NCBI GenBank assembly: GCA_947073545.1
Contig: CAMTMP010000010.1
Coordinates: forward strand, 54,607-118,606
Source: an uncultured bacterium
GTDB lineage: Bacteria; Bacillota; Clostridia; Lachnospirales; Lachnospiraceae
Direction: 5' to 3'
DNA: 64,000 bases
Shown here: positions 9,119-18,454 of the stretch, in pieces
How the letters are laid out: each line of letters opens with the position of its first letter
How positions within the stretch are numbered: the stretch's first letter is position 1
Made by a program: the position numbers and the translations under genes
The notes under the pieces: generated by a model
Database searches by the model: none
What the model was told of the DNA's origin: nothing
The model's input: the letters and a program-made list of their open reading frames with translations, nothing else

Positions 9119-9120
9119 CG

Positions 9121-9300
9121 ATGTCTATTTGTCCTAAAAACAAATCTTCTAAAGCTAGAAGAGATAAGAGAAGAGCAAACTGGAAAATGAGTGCTCCGAC
9201 TTTGGTAAAGTGCAGCAAGTGCGGCGCGTTGATGGTGCCCCACAGAGTATGTAAGAAATGCGGAACGTACAACAAAAAAGAGATCATCGCGGTTGATTGA
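9121..9300 (+). CDS. rpmF: 50S ribosomal protein L32
   Basis: Encodes 59 residues, MSICPKNKSSKARRDKRRAN, with a zinc ribbon CSKCGALMVPHRVCKKCGTY (four cysteines, so the zinc-binding form). ATG 9121 is preferred over the in-frame GTG at 9115 because AAGGAGG (9108-9114) has normal spacing to it and L32 proteins begin this way. The ribosome site lies inside the out-of-frame tail of yceD, so the frameshift may alter translational coupling. Followed by a hairpin and by plsX, the usual order. Confidence 0.97.
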   Translation: MSICPKNKSSKARRDKRRANWKMSAPTLVKCSKCGALMVPHRVCKKCGTYNKKEIIAVD

Positions 9301-9308
9301 CGGATGTG

Positions 9309-9347
9309 AAGGGCTTTTCGGGAACCTCTCGAAGAGCCTTGATTTTT
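9309..9347 (+). terminator. terminator or attenuator after rpmF
   Basis: AAGGGCTTTTCG pairs with CGAAGAGCCTT (one bulged G and one wobble), followed by GATTTTT. The T-run is interrupted, so partial read-through into plsX is likely. Its tail overlaps the predicted plsX promoter. Confidence 0.6.
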
Positions 9348-9367
9348 GTGGGCGGATTTAGTATATT
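9339..9367 (+). promoter_or_regulatory. predicted promoter of plsX
   Basis: TTGATT (9339-9344), a 17-nt spacer and TATATT (9362-9367), 54 nt before plsX. It follows the rpmF terminator, consistent with a separate transcript for lipid genes. Confidence 0.5.
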
Positions 9368-9421
9368 ATAACTATTCAAACAGGGTTGTAAAGCGGGTGT
9401 AAGAGAAACGGAAGGTTGCGT

Positions 9422-10441
9422 ATGGGCGAATGGATTAAAGTGGCCGTTGACGCTATGGGCGGGGACAATGCCCCTGTGGAGACGGTAAAGGGCGCTGTGG
9501 AGGCGGTAAACGAGAACGACAAGATCAAAGTATATCTGGTGGGAAAGCAGGATATTCTGGAAAAGGAGCTTGCAGGATATACATATTTGAAGGAACAGAT
9601 TGAGGTGGTACATGCCTCCGAGATCATTGAAACGGCAGAGCCGCCGGTGATGGCGATCCGGAAGAAAAAGGATTCTTCGCTTGTGAAAGCACTTAATCTG
9701 GTAAAGGACGGCACCTGCGACGCTTTTGTATCCGCGGGAAGCACCGGGGCGACTCTGGTGGGCGGACAGGTGATTGTGGGCCGGATTAAGGGTGTGGAGA
9801 GGCCGCCGCTGGCGCCGCTTATCCCTACGGCAACAGGATGCTCGCTTCTGATTGATTGTGGCGCGAATGTGGACGCCAGACCTTCCCATCTGGTGCAGTT
9901 TGCGAAGATGGGTTCGGTTTATATGGAATATGTGATGGGCGTTAAGAATCCGAAGGTCGGTATTGTGAATATCGGCGCGGAGGAGGAAAAGGGGAACGCG
10001 CTTGTGAAGGAAACATTCCCTCTTCTTAAAAACTGCTCTGACATTAATTTTATAGGAAGTGTGGAGGCGAGAGATATTCCGGCCGGAGCAGCAGACGTCA
10101 TCGTCTGTGAGGCCTTTGTCGGAAATGTGATATTGAAAACTTATGAGGGCGTGGGACTGACACTGATCAGCAAAGTGAAGGAGGGCATGATGTCTACACT
10201 TCGCAGCAAAATCGGGGCGCTTTTGGTAAAACCTGCGCTGAAGACGACTTTGAAGGCTTTTGATCTGGAACAGTACGGCGGCGCGCCGCTTCTGGGACTG
10301 AAGGGTCTGGTGGTGAAGACCCACGGCAGTTCAAAAGCGAATGAGATAAAAAATTCTATTTTACAGTGTATTGCCTTTACGGAGCAGCAGATCAGCGAAA
10401 AGATCCGGGAGAAAGTGAAAGTGCAGGAGAGCGCAGGCTAA
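9422..10441 (+). CDS. plsX: phosphate acyltransferase
   Basis: Encodes 339 residues, MGEWIKVAVDAMGGDNAP, the classic PlsX start. It makes acyl-phosphate from acyl-ACP for phospholipid synthesis at the membrane; PlsY, encoded at 45144, uses that product. ATG 9422 follows GGAAGG by 6 nt and is preferred over the TTG at 9416. It is followed by acpP, the acyl donor, in the common plsX-acpP-rnc order. Length is normal. Confidence 0.97.
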   Translation: MGEWIKVAVDAMGGDNAPVETVKGAVEAVNENDKIKVYLVGKQDILEKELAGYTYLKEQIEVVHASEIIETAEPPVMAIRKKKDSSLVKALNLVKDGTCDAFVSAGSTGATLVGGQVIVGRIKGVERPPLAPLIPTATGCSLLIDCGANVDARPSHLVQFAKMGSVYMEYVMGVKNPKVGIVNIGAEEEKGNALVKETFPLLKNCSDINFIGSVEARDIPAGAADVIVCEAFVGNVILKTYEGVGLTLISKVKEGMMSTLRSKIGALLVKPALKTTLKAFDLEQYGGAPLLGLKGLVVKTHGSSKANEIKNSILQCIAFTEQQISEKIREKVKVQESAG

Positions 10442-10504
10442 TGTGGCTGCGATAAGATACCGGCAGCAGAAGACGCTTTGGAAAGCGAAGGGGTATGTTT
10501 TGCG

Positions 10505-10735
10505 ATGGAGTTTAACAAATTACGGGAAGTGATAGCAGGGATTTTAAGTGTAGACCCAAAGGAGATCACGGAGGAGACTACCTTTCTGGAGGATCTGGGA
10601 GCGGATTCTTTGGATGTATACCAGATAATCATGGGGATTGAGGACGCCTTTCAGATTGAAATACCTGCCGAAAAGGCGGAGCGCATCACTACGGTGGGCG
10701 AAGCGGTAGAACTGATTAAGAGCAGCAGGGAGTAA
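10505..10735 (+). CDS. acpP: acyl carrier protein
   Basis: Encodes 76 residues, MEFNKLREVIAGILSVDPKE, with the phosphopantetheine serine in GADSLDVYQI. It carries acyl chains for fatty acid synthesis and for PlsX. The frame is open back to a TTG at 10478, but ATG 10505 gives the standard ACP length, with AAGGGG 11 nt upstream. A terminator and a two-hairpin element follow before rnc. Confidence 0.93.
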   Translation: MEFNKLREVIAGILSVDPKEITEETTFLEDLGADSLDVYQIIMGIEDAFQIEIPAEKAERITTVGEAVELIKSSRE

Positions 10736-10741
10736 GTGGAT

Positions 10742-10770
10742 GGCCCTTTCTGATGAGGAAGGGGCTTTTC
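10742..10770 (+). terminator. terminator after acpP
   Basis: GGCCCTTTC pairs with GGAAGGGGC around a short loop and is followed by TTTTC. Outer GTGGA/TCCAC bases extend the stem. It ends just before the two-hairpin element upstream of rnc. Confidence 0.6.
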
Positions 10771-10773
10771 CAC

Positions 10774-10869
10774 GTGCGAGAAGTACTTCTAAAACTCAGC
10801 AGCAGAGGCTGCTTCGTTAAGAGGTACTAAATTCCGCACAGGAGAATGCCCAAAGTACGGGCATTCTCC
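10774..10869 (+). repeat. two-hairpin intergenic element, copy A (upstream of rnc)
   Basis: Hairpin 1: outer stem GTGCG/CGCAC (10774-10778 with 10835-10839), arms AGTACTTCT and AAGAGGTACT (10782-10790 with 10819-10828). Hairpin 2: GGAGAATGCCC pairs perfectly with GGGCATTCTCC (10841-10851 with 10859-10869). It ends 28 nt before rnc. There is no U-tract, so it is not a simple terminator. Confidence 0.8.
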
Positions 10870-10897
10870 GCGCAGATTCGCGGGGAGAGAAAGGAGC

Positions 10898-11599
10898 ATG
10901 GTCATTTTCATGACGGACGGGACATTCAGCGGGCTGGAAGAAAAAATTGCATATTATTTTCGGGATAAGAAACTGCTGCGTCAGGCGCTCACTCACAGTT
11001 CCTACGCCAATGAGATGAAGATCAATAAATTTAAAGATTATGAGCGGCTGGAGTTTTTGGGGGACGCGGTATTGGAGCTTGTGAGCAGCGACTTCCTATT
11101 CCGGGAACGGGGGGATACGCCGGAGGGGGAACTGACGAAGATGCGGGCATCTATGGTCTGCGAACCTGCGTTGGCTTACTGTGCAAGAGAATTTTCTCTG
11201 GAGCAATTTATTCTGCTCGGGAAGGGAGAGGAGGCCACGGGAGGAAGAACCAGAGACTCCATTGTTTCGGATGTGATGGAGGCGGTAATCGGCGCCATTT
11301 ATCTGGACGGCGGACTGGCGGAGGCTTCTGCCTTTATACACCGCTTTATTCTTTCGGATTTAGAACATAAGCAGCTTTTTTATGATGCCAAGACGATTCT
11401 GCAGGAGTGTGTACAGCAGGGGAATGAGGGCGTACTTCATTATGAACTCGTGAAAGAGGAAGGGCCGCAGCACGATAAAATTTTCGAGGTGGAGGTCTAT
11501 GTGGGGGATCAAAAAGCGGGATGGGGAGTCGGACATTCCAAGAAAGCCGCACAGCAGCAGGCGGCATATCAAGCGCTGCTCGCAAGGAAAGAAAGGTAA
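10898..11599 (+). CDS. rnc: ribonuclease III
   Basis: Encodes 233 residues. The RNase III signature ERLEFLGDAVLEL and a second acidic site near DVMEAVIGAIYLDGG are present, followed by a C-terminal double-stranded RNA-binding domain (about 160-230, ending HSKKAAQQQAAYQALL). It cleaves double-stranded RNA in rRNA and mRNA processing. ATG 10898 is only 1 nt from AAGGAG; ATG 10910 in the same frame is an alternative start. It is 3 nt from smc. A perfect 11-bp hairpin stands in its leader, a plausible substrate for its own product; that is inference. Confidence 0.96.
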   Translation: MVIFMTDGTFSGLEEKIAYYFRDKKLLRQALTHSSYANEMKINKFKDYERLEFLGDAVLELVSSDFLFRERGDTPEGELTKMRASMVCEPALAYCAREFSLEQFILLGKGEEATGGRTRDSIVSDVMEAVIGAIYLDGGLAEASAFIHRFILSDLEHKQLFYDAKTILQECVQQGNEGVLHYELVKEEGPQHDKIFEVEVYVGDQKAGWGVGHSKKAAQQQAAYQALLARKER

Positions 11600-11602
11600 T
11601 AT

Positions 11603-14600
11603 ATGTATTTAAAAAGTATAGAGGTACACGGGTTTAAATCCTTTGCAAATAAAATTACGTTTCAGTTTCATAACGGTATCACAGGTATTGTTGGGCCCAA
11701 CGGTTCCGGTAAGAGCAATGTGGCAGACGCGGTCAGATGGGTGCTTGGAGAGCAGCGCATCAAACAGCTTCGCGGCGTGTCCATGCAGGACGTGATCTTT
11801 TCCGGGACAGAAATGAGAAAGCCTCTGGGCTATGCTTATGTGGCGATTACGCTGGACAATGCTGACCACCAGCTCCCCATCGATTTTGATGAGGTGACGG
11901 TGTCGAGACGGCTGTACCGCTCCGGGGAGAGCGAGTATATGTTAAACGGTACGCCGTGCAGACTGAAGGACGTAAACGAACTGTTTTACGATACCGGGAT
12001 CGGTAAGGAAGGCTACTCCATTATTGGACAGGGGCAGATTGATAAGATTTTAAGCGGCAAGCCGGAGGAGCGCAGGGAACTTTTTGACGAGGCGGCCGGC
12101 ATTGTAAAATTTAAGAGAAGAAAATACGCGGCGCAGAAAAAGCTGGAGACGGAAAAGCAGAACTTACTGCGCGTAAACGATATATTGGCGGAGCTTGAGA
12201 AACAGACGGGACCGCTGGAAAAGCAGGCAGAGAAAGCCAGGGTTTACCTTCGCAAAAAAGAGGAATTAAAGAATCTTGACGTCAATGTATTCCTGCTTGA
12301 AAACGTGCGGATTACGGAACAGTTGAAAGAGGTGGATGAGAAGCTGCGAATTGCCTCAGGGGATCTGCAGGAGACCACGGATCGGTATGAGTTTACCAAG
12401 GAAGAGTACGAGCGGATTCAGAGCCGCATCGAGCAGTTGGATGCGGAGATTGAGGCGGCGAGAGCAACGCTCACGGACACGGGCGTGATGCGTTCCAAGC
12501 TGGAGGGCGAGATCAATGTCTTAAAGGAGCAGATCCACTCTGCGGAGGGAAACGAGGAGCATCTGCAGACGCGGATTAACAGCATCAGCGGGCAGCTTGC
12601 AGAGAGAGACAAAGAGAGGGAAGCCATTCTCGCAGAAAAACAGGAGATCGATGAAAAACTGACGGCTCTGGAGGAGGAGCGAACGTCGGCAAGGGAGCTT
12701 TTAGAGAAAACCCAGAGCGAGATAGAAACCTTAAATAATCATATCGAAAGCGGAAAGAATACCATTATAGAGGCGCTGAATAACCGGGCTGCCATTAAAT
12801 CGAGGCTGGGACGTTTTGATACCATGCTGGAGCAGGTAAACATCCGGAAGGCGGAGCTCAATTCCAGACTGCTCCGTGCAAAGTCCGACGAGGCAGAGCA
12901 GACGGAGACGATCAAAAAGCTGGAGGAAGAATTTGAGGCGATCACACGCTCCATCAAGGAACTGACGGAGCAGCAGGAGCTTATGGAGGAGCGGCTTGCC
13001 GGTGTGAGGGACGAGCTGGCAGGCAAAGACCAGAAACTCCGGGACACACAGGTGCTCTACCATCAGCAGAAATCCAAGCTGGAGGCGCTTTCCAACCTGA
13101 CGGAGCGCTACGAAGGCTACGGCGGCAGCGTCAAGGCCGTCATGGAAAAAAAGGATTCGGAGAAGGGAATCATAGGCGTTGTGGCGGATATCATTCAGGC
13201 GGAGGCGAAGTACGAGACCGCGATTGAAACCGCGCTTGGCGGCAATATCCAGAATATCGTGACGGAGGATGAGGACACCGCTAAACGGATGATCGGTTTC
13301 CTAAAAAAGGCGCGGGCGGGACGTGCCACGTTCCTGCCGCTTACAAGCATAACCCGTCCGCAGGAGTTTAAAAATCCGGAGGCGCTTAAAGAGCCGGGCG
13401 TAGTAGGGATGGCGGACGCGCTTGTAAAGATTGAAAAGAAATATAAAAATGTGGCCAAAGCGATGCTTGGGCGTATTATGGTCGTTGACAATGTGGACCA
13501 CGCGGTAAAGATCGCCAGAAAGTTTGACTACGGTATCCGTATGGTTACGCTGGAGGGCGAGCTTCTCGTGCCAGGCGGCGCCATCAGCGGAGGCGCGTTT
13601 AAGAACAACTCCAATCTGCTCGGCAGACGCAGAGAGATGGAGGAGCTGGAGAAAAAAGTAAAGCAGTATGTGAAGGAGATCGACCAGATCTTAAATGAGA
13701 TCGAGGACACCAAGCGCAGCCGCAATAAAATGCGGCTTGAGATTGAGGATATCAAGGGACAGATCCAGCGGAAGTTTATCGAACAGAATACCGCCAGAAT
13801 GAGTGTGATACAGGCGGAAGAAAAGAAGAACGAGACTGCGGAGGGTTTCGGAGAGTTAAAAACGGAGGAGCAGGATATCGAAACCCAGATCGGTGAGATC
13901 CGGGCAGGCAAGGAGACGGCGGCAAAGGAGCTGTCCGATTCCGAGGCCCTTGAAAAGAGCGTGGAAACACAGATTGGCGAATTTCAGACGCAGCTTGAGG
14001 AAAAGCGGACACTGGAATCCGAGCAGTCCGCACAGATGGCCGAGCGGGATGTGGAAGTGGAGAAAATGCGTCAGAACGCCGACTTCAAACGGCAGAATCT
14101 GGAGCGCGTGGACGGAGAGAGAGCACGCTATCAGGCAGAGCTTAACGAGGTGAAAGAAGGACTGCATCTGGGCAAGGAGGAAGTGGAGCGCAAGAAGGAG
14201 AGTATTCTCGAGATCGAGAGAACCATTGCGGCTTCCCACTCGGTGCAGACAGAGGCGGAGATTAAACTGAAAGAAGACGTGGAGACCAAGGAGGAACTTT
14301 CCGGAAAACAGAAAAACTTCTTTGGCACGAGAGAAGAACTTTCCCAGCGCATGGCGGCGTTGGATAAGGAAGTATACCGTTTGCATGCGCAGAAGGAGCG
14401 GATGGAGGAATCCATCGAGTCCCAGATCAATTATATGTGGGATGAGTACGAGATCACGCTCTCTGACGCGGAGGGATTAAAGAACGAAGAAATGACCGAT
14501 CTGCCTGCCATGAAGCGGGAGATCGGCAGCTTAAAGGATGCAATCAGAAAACTCGGGGACGTGAACGTAAATGCCATCGAGGATTACCGGAATTTGATGG

Positions 14601-15160
14601 AGCGTTATACTTTCCTGAAAACACAGCATGACGATCTGGTGGAGGCGGAAAAAACGCTGCTCGGCATTATTGAGGAGCTGGACACTTCTATGCGGAAACA
14701 GTTTAATGAAAAATTCGCCCAGATCAACCGGGAGTTTGACAAGGTATTTAAAGAGCTGTTCGGCGGCGGCAAGGGTTCCCTTGAGCTGATCGAGGACGAG
14801 GACGTGCTGGAGGCGGGCATTCTCGTGATCGCGCAGCCGCCCGGAAAGAAGCTGGTTAACATGATGCAGATGTCCGGCGGAGAGAAGTCCCTGACGGCGA
14901 TCTGCCTGCTCTTTGCGATTCAAAATCTAAAGCCCTCGCCCTTTTGTCTTTTGGACGAGATCGAGGCGGCTCTTGATGAGAACAACGTGACACGTTTTGC
15001 CAAGTATCTGCACAAGCTGACAAAGAACACACAGTTTATCGTGATTACGCACAGGCGCGGCACGATGGAGAAGGCGGACAGACTTTACGGCATTACCATG
15101 CAGGAGAAAGGGATCTCCACGCTGGTGAGCGTCAACCTGATCGACAAAGAACTAGAGTGA
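11603..15160 (+). CDS. smc: chromosome segregation protein SMC
   Basis: Encodes 1185 residues. The N-terminal ATPase head has Walker A GPNGSGKSN (31-39), two long coiled coils flank a hinge near residues 510-670 (YGGSVKAVMEKKD onward), and the C-terminal head has the ABC signature MSGGEKSLTA and Walker B FCLLDEIEAALDENN. It compacts and segregates chromosomes with ScpA and ScpB, which are not in the window. It starts 3 nt after rnc, so the two are translationally linked. Full length, no anomaly. Confidence 0.98.
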   Translation: MYLKSIEVHGFKSFANKITFQFHNGITGIVGPNGSGKSNVADAVRWVLGEQRIKQLRGVSMQDVIFSGTEMRKPLGYAYVAITLDNADHQLPIDFDEVTVSRRLYRSGESEYMLNGTPCRLKDVNELFYDTGIGKEGYSIIGQGQIDKILSGKPEERRELFDEAAGIVKFKRRKYAAQKKLETEKQNLLRVNDILAELEKQTGPLEKQAEKARVYLRKKEELKNLDVNVFLLENVRITEQLKEVDEKLRIASGDLQETTDRYEFTKEEYERIQSRIEQLDAEIEAARATLTDTGVMRSKLEGEINVLKEQIHSAEGNEEHLQTRINSISGQLAERDKEREAILAEKQEIDEKLTALEEERTSARELLEKTQSEIETLNNHIESGKNTIIEALNNRAAIKSRLGRFDTMLEQVNIRKAELNSRLLRAKSDEAEQTETIKKLEEEFEAITRSIKELTEQQELMEERLAGVRDELAGKDQKLRDTQVLYHQQKSKLEALSNLTERYEGYGGSVKAVMEKKDSEKGIIGVVADIIQAEAKYETAIETALGGNIQNIVTEDEDTAKRMIGFLKKARAGRATFLPLTSITRPQEFKNPEALKEPGVVGMADALVKIEKKYKNVAKAMLGRIMVVDNVDHAVKIARKFDYGIRMVTLEGELLVPGGAISGGAFKNNSNLLGRRREMEELEKKVKQYVKEIDQILNEIEDTKRSRNKMRLEIEDIKGQIQRKFIEQNTARMSVIQAEEKKNETAEGFGELKTEEQDIETQIGEIRAGKETAAKELSDSEALEKSVETQIGEFQTQLEEKRTLESEQSAQMAERDVEVEKMRQNADFKRQNLERVDGERARYQAELNEVKEGLHLGKEEVERKKESILEIERTIAASHSVQTEAEIKLKEDVETKEELSGKQKNFFGTREELSQRMAALDKEVYRLHAQKERMEESIESQINYMWDEYEITLSDAEGLKNEEMTDLPAMKREIGSLKDAIRKLGDVNVNAIEDYRNLMERYTFLKTQHDDLVEAEKTLLGIIEELDTSMRKQFNEKFAQINREFDKVFKELFGGGKGSLELIEDEDVLEAGILVIAQPPGKKLVNMMQMSGGEKSLTAICLLFAIQNLKPSPFCLLDEIEAALDENNVTRFAKYLHKLTKNTQFIVITHRRGTMEKADRLYGITMQEKGISTLVSVNLIDKELE

Positions 15161-15163
15161 AAA

Positions 15164-15256
15164 ACGCGAGAAGAACTTCTAAAGACGTCCCGCCATAGGA
15201 CGGGACGCCAAGAAGTTCTATGTCTCGCGTAGGAGAATGCATAAAGAGCATTTTCC
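15164..15256 (+). repeat. two-hairpin intergenic element, copy B (upstream of ftsY)
   Basis: Hairpin 1: outer stem ACGCGAGA/TCTCGCGT (15164-15171 with 15223-15230, 8 of 8), arms AGAACTTCT/AGAAGTTCT (15172-15180 with 15211-15219, 9 of 9) and an inner GTCCCG/CGGGAC stem. Hairpin 2: GGAGAATGC/GCATTTTCC (15232-15240 with 15248-15256, one G-U pair). It ends 21 nt before ftsY. The 50-nt core matches copy D with one difference. Confidence 0.85.
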
Positions 15257-15277
15257 GGGATTGAAGAGAGGCAGGAA

Positions 15278-16225
15278 ATGGGAGAAGAAAAGAAAGGTTT
15301 TTTCGGCAGGCTGAAAGCGGGCCTTACCAAGACAAGGGACAATATCGTACACAGCATGGATTCTGTGTTCGGCGGATTTTCCAACATTGACGACGAATTT
15401 TATGAGGAGCTGGAGGAAATCCTCGTGATGGGGGATATCGGTGTAAACGCCACCGAAGAGATTTTAGAGCGGTTGAAAAAGCAAGTCAGGGAAAACCGGA
15501 TCAAGGAGCCTGCAGCCTGCAGGGAACATCTGATCAACAGCATCAGCGAGCAAATGGAAGTCGGCGAGACTGCCTATGATTTTGAGAACGAACGGTCGGT
15601 AGTGATGCTGATTGGCGTCAACGGCGTGGGAAAGACTACCACGGTGGGGAAACTCGCGGCCCAGCTCAAAGGGCAGGGGAAAAAGGTGCTGATCGCGGCG
15701 GCGGATACATTCCGCGCGGCGGCGGGAGAGCAGCTTTCGGAGTGGGCGGCCCGCGCAGGGGTAGATATGATTGGCGGCACGGAGGGCGCGGACCCGGCCA
15801 GCGTGATTTTCGATGCGGTGAATGCGGCGAAAGCGAGAAACGTAGACGTGCTCCTGTGCGATACGGCGGGGCGGCTTCATAATAAAAAGAATCTGATGGA
15901 GGAGCTGAAAAAGATCAACCGCATCATCGACAGGGAGTTTCCGGACGCCCACAGGGAGAATCTGGTTGTTTTGGACGGCACCACGGGGCAGAACGCCCTG
16001 CAGCAGGCGAGGGAGTTTAGCGAGGTGGCGGATGTGACCGGTATTGTCCTGACGAAGTTAGACGGAACGGCCAAGGGCGGCATCGCGGTTGCCATTCAGT
16101 CGGAGTTAGAGATTCCGGTGAAGTATATTGGTGTGGGAGAATCCATAGAGGATTTACAAAAGTTCGACGCGAGGCAGTTTGTGGACGCGCTATTTGATGT
16201 GAAAGCGGAAGAAGACGAGCAGTAA
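15278..16225 (+). CDS. ftsY: signal recognition particle receptor FtsY
   Basis: Encodes 315 residues: a short basic N-terminal stretch, an SRP54-type helical bundle (about 25-100), then the GTPase G domain with G1 GVNGVGKTT (113-121), DTAGRLHNKKNLMEEL, and TKLDGTAKGG. It docks SRP-ribosome complexes at the membrane; its partner Ffh is encoded at 27815. The long acidic A domain of E. coli FtsY is absent, as usual in Firmicutes. Follows smc through the structured element copy B. Confidence 0.97.
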   Translation: MGEEKKGFFGRLKAGLTKTRDNIVHSMDSVFGGFSNIDDEFYEELEEILVMGDIGVNATEEILERLKKQVRENRIKEPAACREHLINSISEQMEVGETAYDFENERSVVMLIGVNGVGKTTTVGKLAAQLKGQGKKVLIAAADTFRAAAGEQLSEWAARAGVDMIGGTEGADPASVIFDAVNAAKARNVDVLLCDTAGRLHNKKNLMEELKKINRIIDREFPDAHRENLVVLDGTTGQNALQQAREFSEVADVTGIVLTKLDGTAKGGIAVAIQSELEIPVKYIGVGESIEDLQKFDARQFVDALFDVKAEEDEQ

Positions 16226-16288
16226 ATGCCGTTACTATGGGCAGCGGGAAACTGTGAATAGTAGCAGAAGTAAGGAGGCACATAGGGG

Positions 16289-17506
16289 ATGGAAGCAATG
16301 ACATTAGACAAGTTCGAGGAAGCCTATGAGGTTGTGAAGGAGGTTGCTTCGGAGACGAAGCTTGTGTACAGCGATTATTTCAGTGCACAGACCGGGAACA
16401 AAGTTTACCTGAAACCGGAAAATATGCAGCTTACGGGAGCTTATAAGCTTAGGGGTGCCTACTATAAAATCAGCACCCTGACGAAGGAGGAGCGGGAGAA
16501 AGGGCTGATTACGGCTTCCGCCGGGAACCACGCGCAGGGCGTTGCTTACGCGGCCAAATGCTACGGGGTGAAGGCGGTGATCGTGATGCCAACCACAACC
16601 CCTCTCATCAAAGTAAACCGTACGAAGAGTTACGGGGCGGAGGTGATCCTGCACGGCGATGTGTATGACGAAGCATGCGCCCATGCGCTGGAGCTGGTCG
16701 AGAAGAACGGCTATACGTTCGTGCATCCCTTCGACGATCTGGATGTGGCTACGGGACAGGGCACCATCGCCATGGAGATCATCAAGGAACTTCCTTTAGT
16801 GGATTATATTCTGGTGCCGATCGGCGGCGGCGGTCTTGCCACCGGCGTATCCACGCTGGCGAAACTTTTGAATCCGAAAATTAAAGTGATTGGTGTGGAG
16901 CCCGCGGGCGCGGCATGTATGCAGGCGTCCATCAAGGCGGGAAAAGTGCAGACCATGCAGAAGGTCAATACCATTGCGGACGGTACGGCGGTGAAAACGC
17001 CGGGCGAGAGGATTTTCCCTTATGTGAGCAAAAATCTGGACGATATCATCACGGTCGAGGATGAGGAGCTGGTGGTGGCATTTCTGGATATGGTGGAGAA
17101 CCATAAGATGGTGGTGGAAAATTCCGGGCTGCTCACGGTGGCGGCATTAAAGCATCTGGATGTGAAGCATAAAAAGATTGTTTCCATCTTAAGCGGCGGT
17201 AATATGGATGTGATCACCATGTCCTCAGTGGTGCAGCAGGGTCTTGTGCTGCGTGACAGGATATTTACCGTATCGGTGCTTCTGCCGGACAAGCCGGGCG
17301 AGCTTTCCAGAGTGTCGGACGTGATCGCGAAACAGAGCGGCAATGTCATCAAGCTGGAGCATAACCAGTTTGTCTCCATCAACCGTAACGCGGCGGTGGA
17401 GCTTCGGATCACGCTGGAGGCATACGGCACCGAGCACAAAAACCAGATCATCAAAGCGTTGGAGGACAACGGCTATCAGCCCAAGCTCGTGCGGGCAAGC
17501 ATATAG
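16289..17506 (+). CDS. ilvA: threonine ammonia-lyase with ACT domain
   Basis: Encodes 405 residues. The PLP-dependent fold has the lysine motif GAYKLRGAY (K53), SAGNHAQGVAYAA and the glycine loop PIGGGGLATG. A C-terminal ACT-like regulatory domain covers about 325-405. It deaminates threonine to 2-oxobutyrate. The length and single ACT-like domain fit the catabolic or short (TdcB-like) class better than the long two-ACT IlvA, so the symbol is approximate. AAGGAGG precedes both ATG 16289 and ATG 16298; either may be used. No T-box or other leader was found. Confidence 0.9.
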   Translation: MEAMTLDKFEEAYEVVKEVASETKLVYSDYFSAQTGNKVYLKPENMQLTGAYKLRGAYYKISTLTKEEREKGLITASAGNHAQGVAYAAKCYGVKAVIVMPTTTPLIKVNRTKSYGAEVILHGDVYDEACAHALELVEKNGYTFVHPFDDLDVATGQGTIAMEIIKELPLVDYILVPIGGGGLATGVSTLAKLLNPKIKVIGVEPAGAACMQASIKAGKVQTMQKVNTIADGTAVKTPGERIFPYVSKNLDDIITVEDEELVVAFLDMVENHKMVVENSGLLTVAALKHLDVKHKKIVSILSGGNMDVITMSSVVQQGLVLRDRIFTVSVLLPDKPGELSRVSDVIAKQSGNVIKLEHNQFVSINRNAAVELRITLEAYGTEHKNQIIKALEDNGYQPKLVRASI

Positions 17507-17578
17507 CGGATAAGAGTGATATAAAACTCTCAAAATGGATATGATAACAAGATACAAAAAAAGGCAGGATTCACATTC

Positions 17579-18427
17579 ATGCAGAAAGTGAAGAAATATG
17601 TTATTATAACGTTAGCGGCATTTGTGTATGCCGTCGGGGTCAGTCTCTTTACAGATCCCAATAATATGGCACCGGGCGGCGTGACAGGTATCTCCATTAT
17701 TTTGAGCAGGGTTCTTCCGGTCAGTACAGGTACGCTCATCATGCTGATCAACATACCGATTTTGATTTTCGCGGTATGGAAATTCGGAATCGCTTTTGCG
17801 GTGTCAACGATTTATGCCATAGTGCTGATCTCATCCTTCACGAACATGCTGTCGGCATACGGGGCGGCGACGGACGATATCCTGCTGGCGGCTCTGGTGG
17901 GCGGTACGCTCACGGCGGTCTCCATCGGCGCGATGTTCCGCGCGGGAGCAACCACAGGCGGCACGGATATCATCGTCAAGGCGCTGCGGCTGCGGTTTCC
18001 CCATCTGAAGACGGGGAAAATATTCTTTCTTGCGGACGCGCTCGTGGTGACTCTCTCAGGCGTCGTATTTCGGGATCTGAACGCCGCGCTGTATGCGGCG
18101 ATTTCCACCATCTGTACCTCTGTGGTGATGGACGTTGTGCTCTACGGCAGGGATGAGGCAAAACTTCTGTATATCATCAGCAGCAGAGCGGAGGAAATAG
18201 CGGGGCGTCTTTTGTCGGATTTAGATATCGGCGTGACATATATAAAAGGGCAGGGCGCATATAGTGGAGATAACAAGCGGGTGATTATGTGCGTGATGAA
18301 AAAGCACGTATCTCCCAGAGCGGAGGAAATTGTAAAACAGGAGGACCCCCATTCCTTTATGATTATCACAAGTGCGACAGAGGTGTTTGGGGAAGGATAC
18401 AAAAGCTACTTTAGTGAGCGCGTATAA
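17579..18427 (+). CDS. YitT family membrane protein
   Basis: Encodes 282 residues: five predicted hydrophobic segments in residues 5-180 (DPNNMAPGGVTGISI and RAGATTGGTDIIVK motifs) and a soluble C-terminal DUF2179 domain (about 210-275, GVTYIKGQGAYSG). This is the YitT/DUF161 arrangement. The family is widespread in Firmicutes and its transport or regulatory role is not settled. It is 28 nt from the next gene and probably co-transcribed with the GH25 protein. Confidence 0.9.
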   Translation: MQKVKKYVIITLAAFVYAVGVSLFTDPNNMAPGGVTGISIILSRVLPVSTGTLIMLINIPILIFAVWKFGIAFAVSTIYAIVLISSFTNMLSAYGAATDDILLAALVGGTLTAVSIGAMFRAGATTGGTDIIVKALRLRFPHLKTGKIFFLADALVVTLSGVVFRDLNAALYAAISTICTSVVMDVVLYGRDEAKLLYIISSRAEEIAGRLLSDLDIGVTYIKGQGAYSGDNKRVIMCVMKKHVSPRAEEIVKQEDPHSFMIITSATEVFGEGYKSYFSERV

Positions 18428-18454
18428 TGACATGCGCATATAAAAGGAGAGTCT

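Noticed and set aside
16226..16288. T-box or other amino-acid leader before ilvA
   Set aside because: Only 63 nt with no anticodon-like stem or terminator alternatives.
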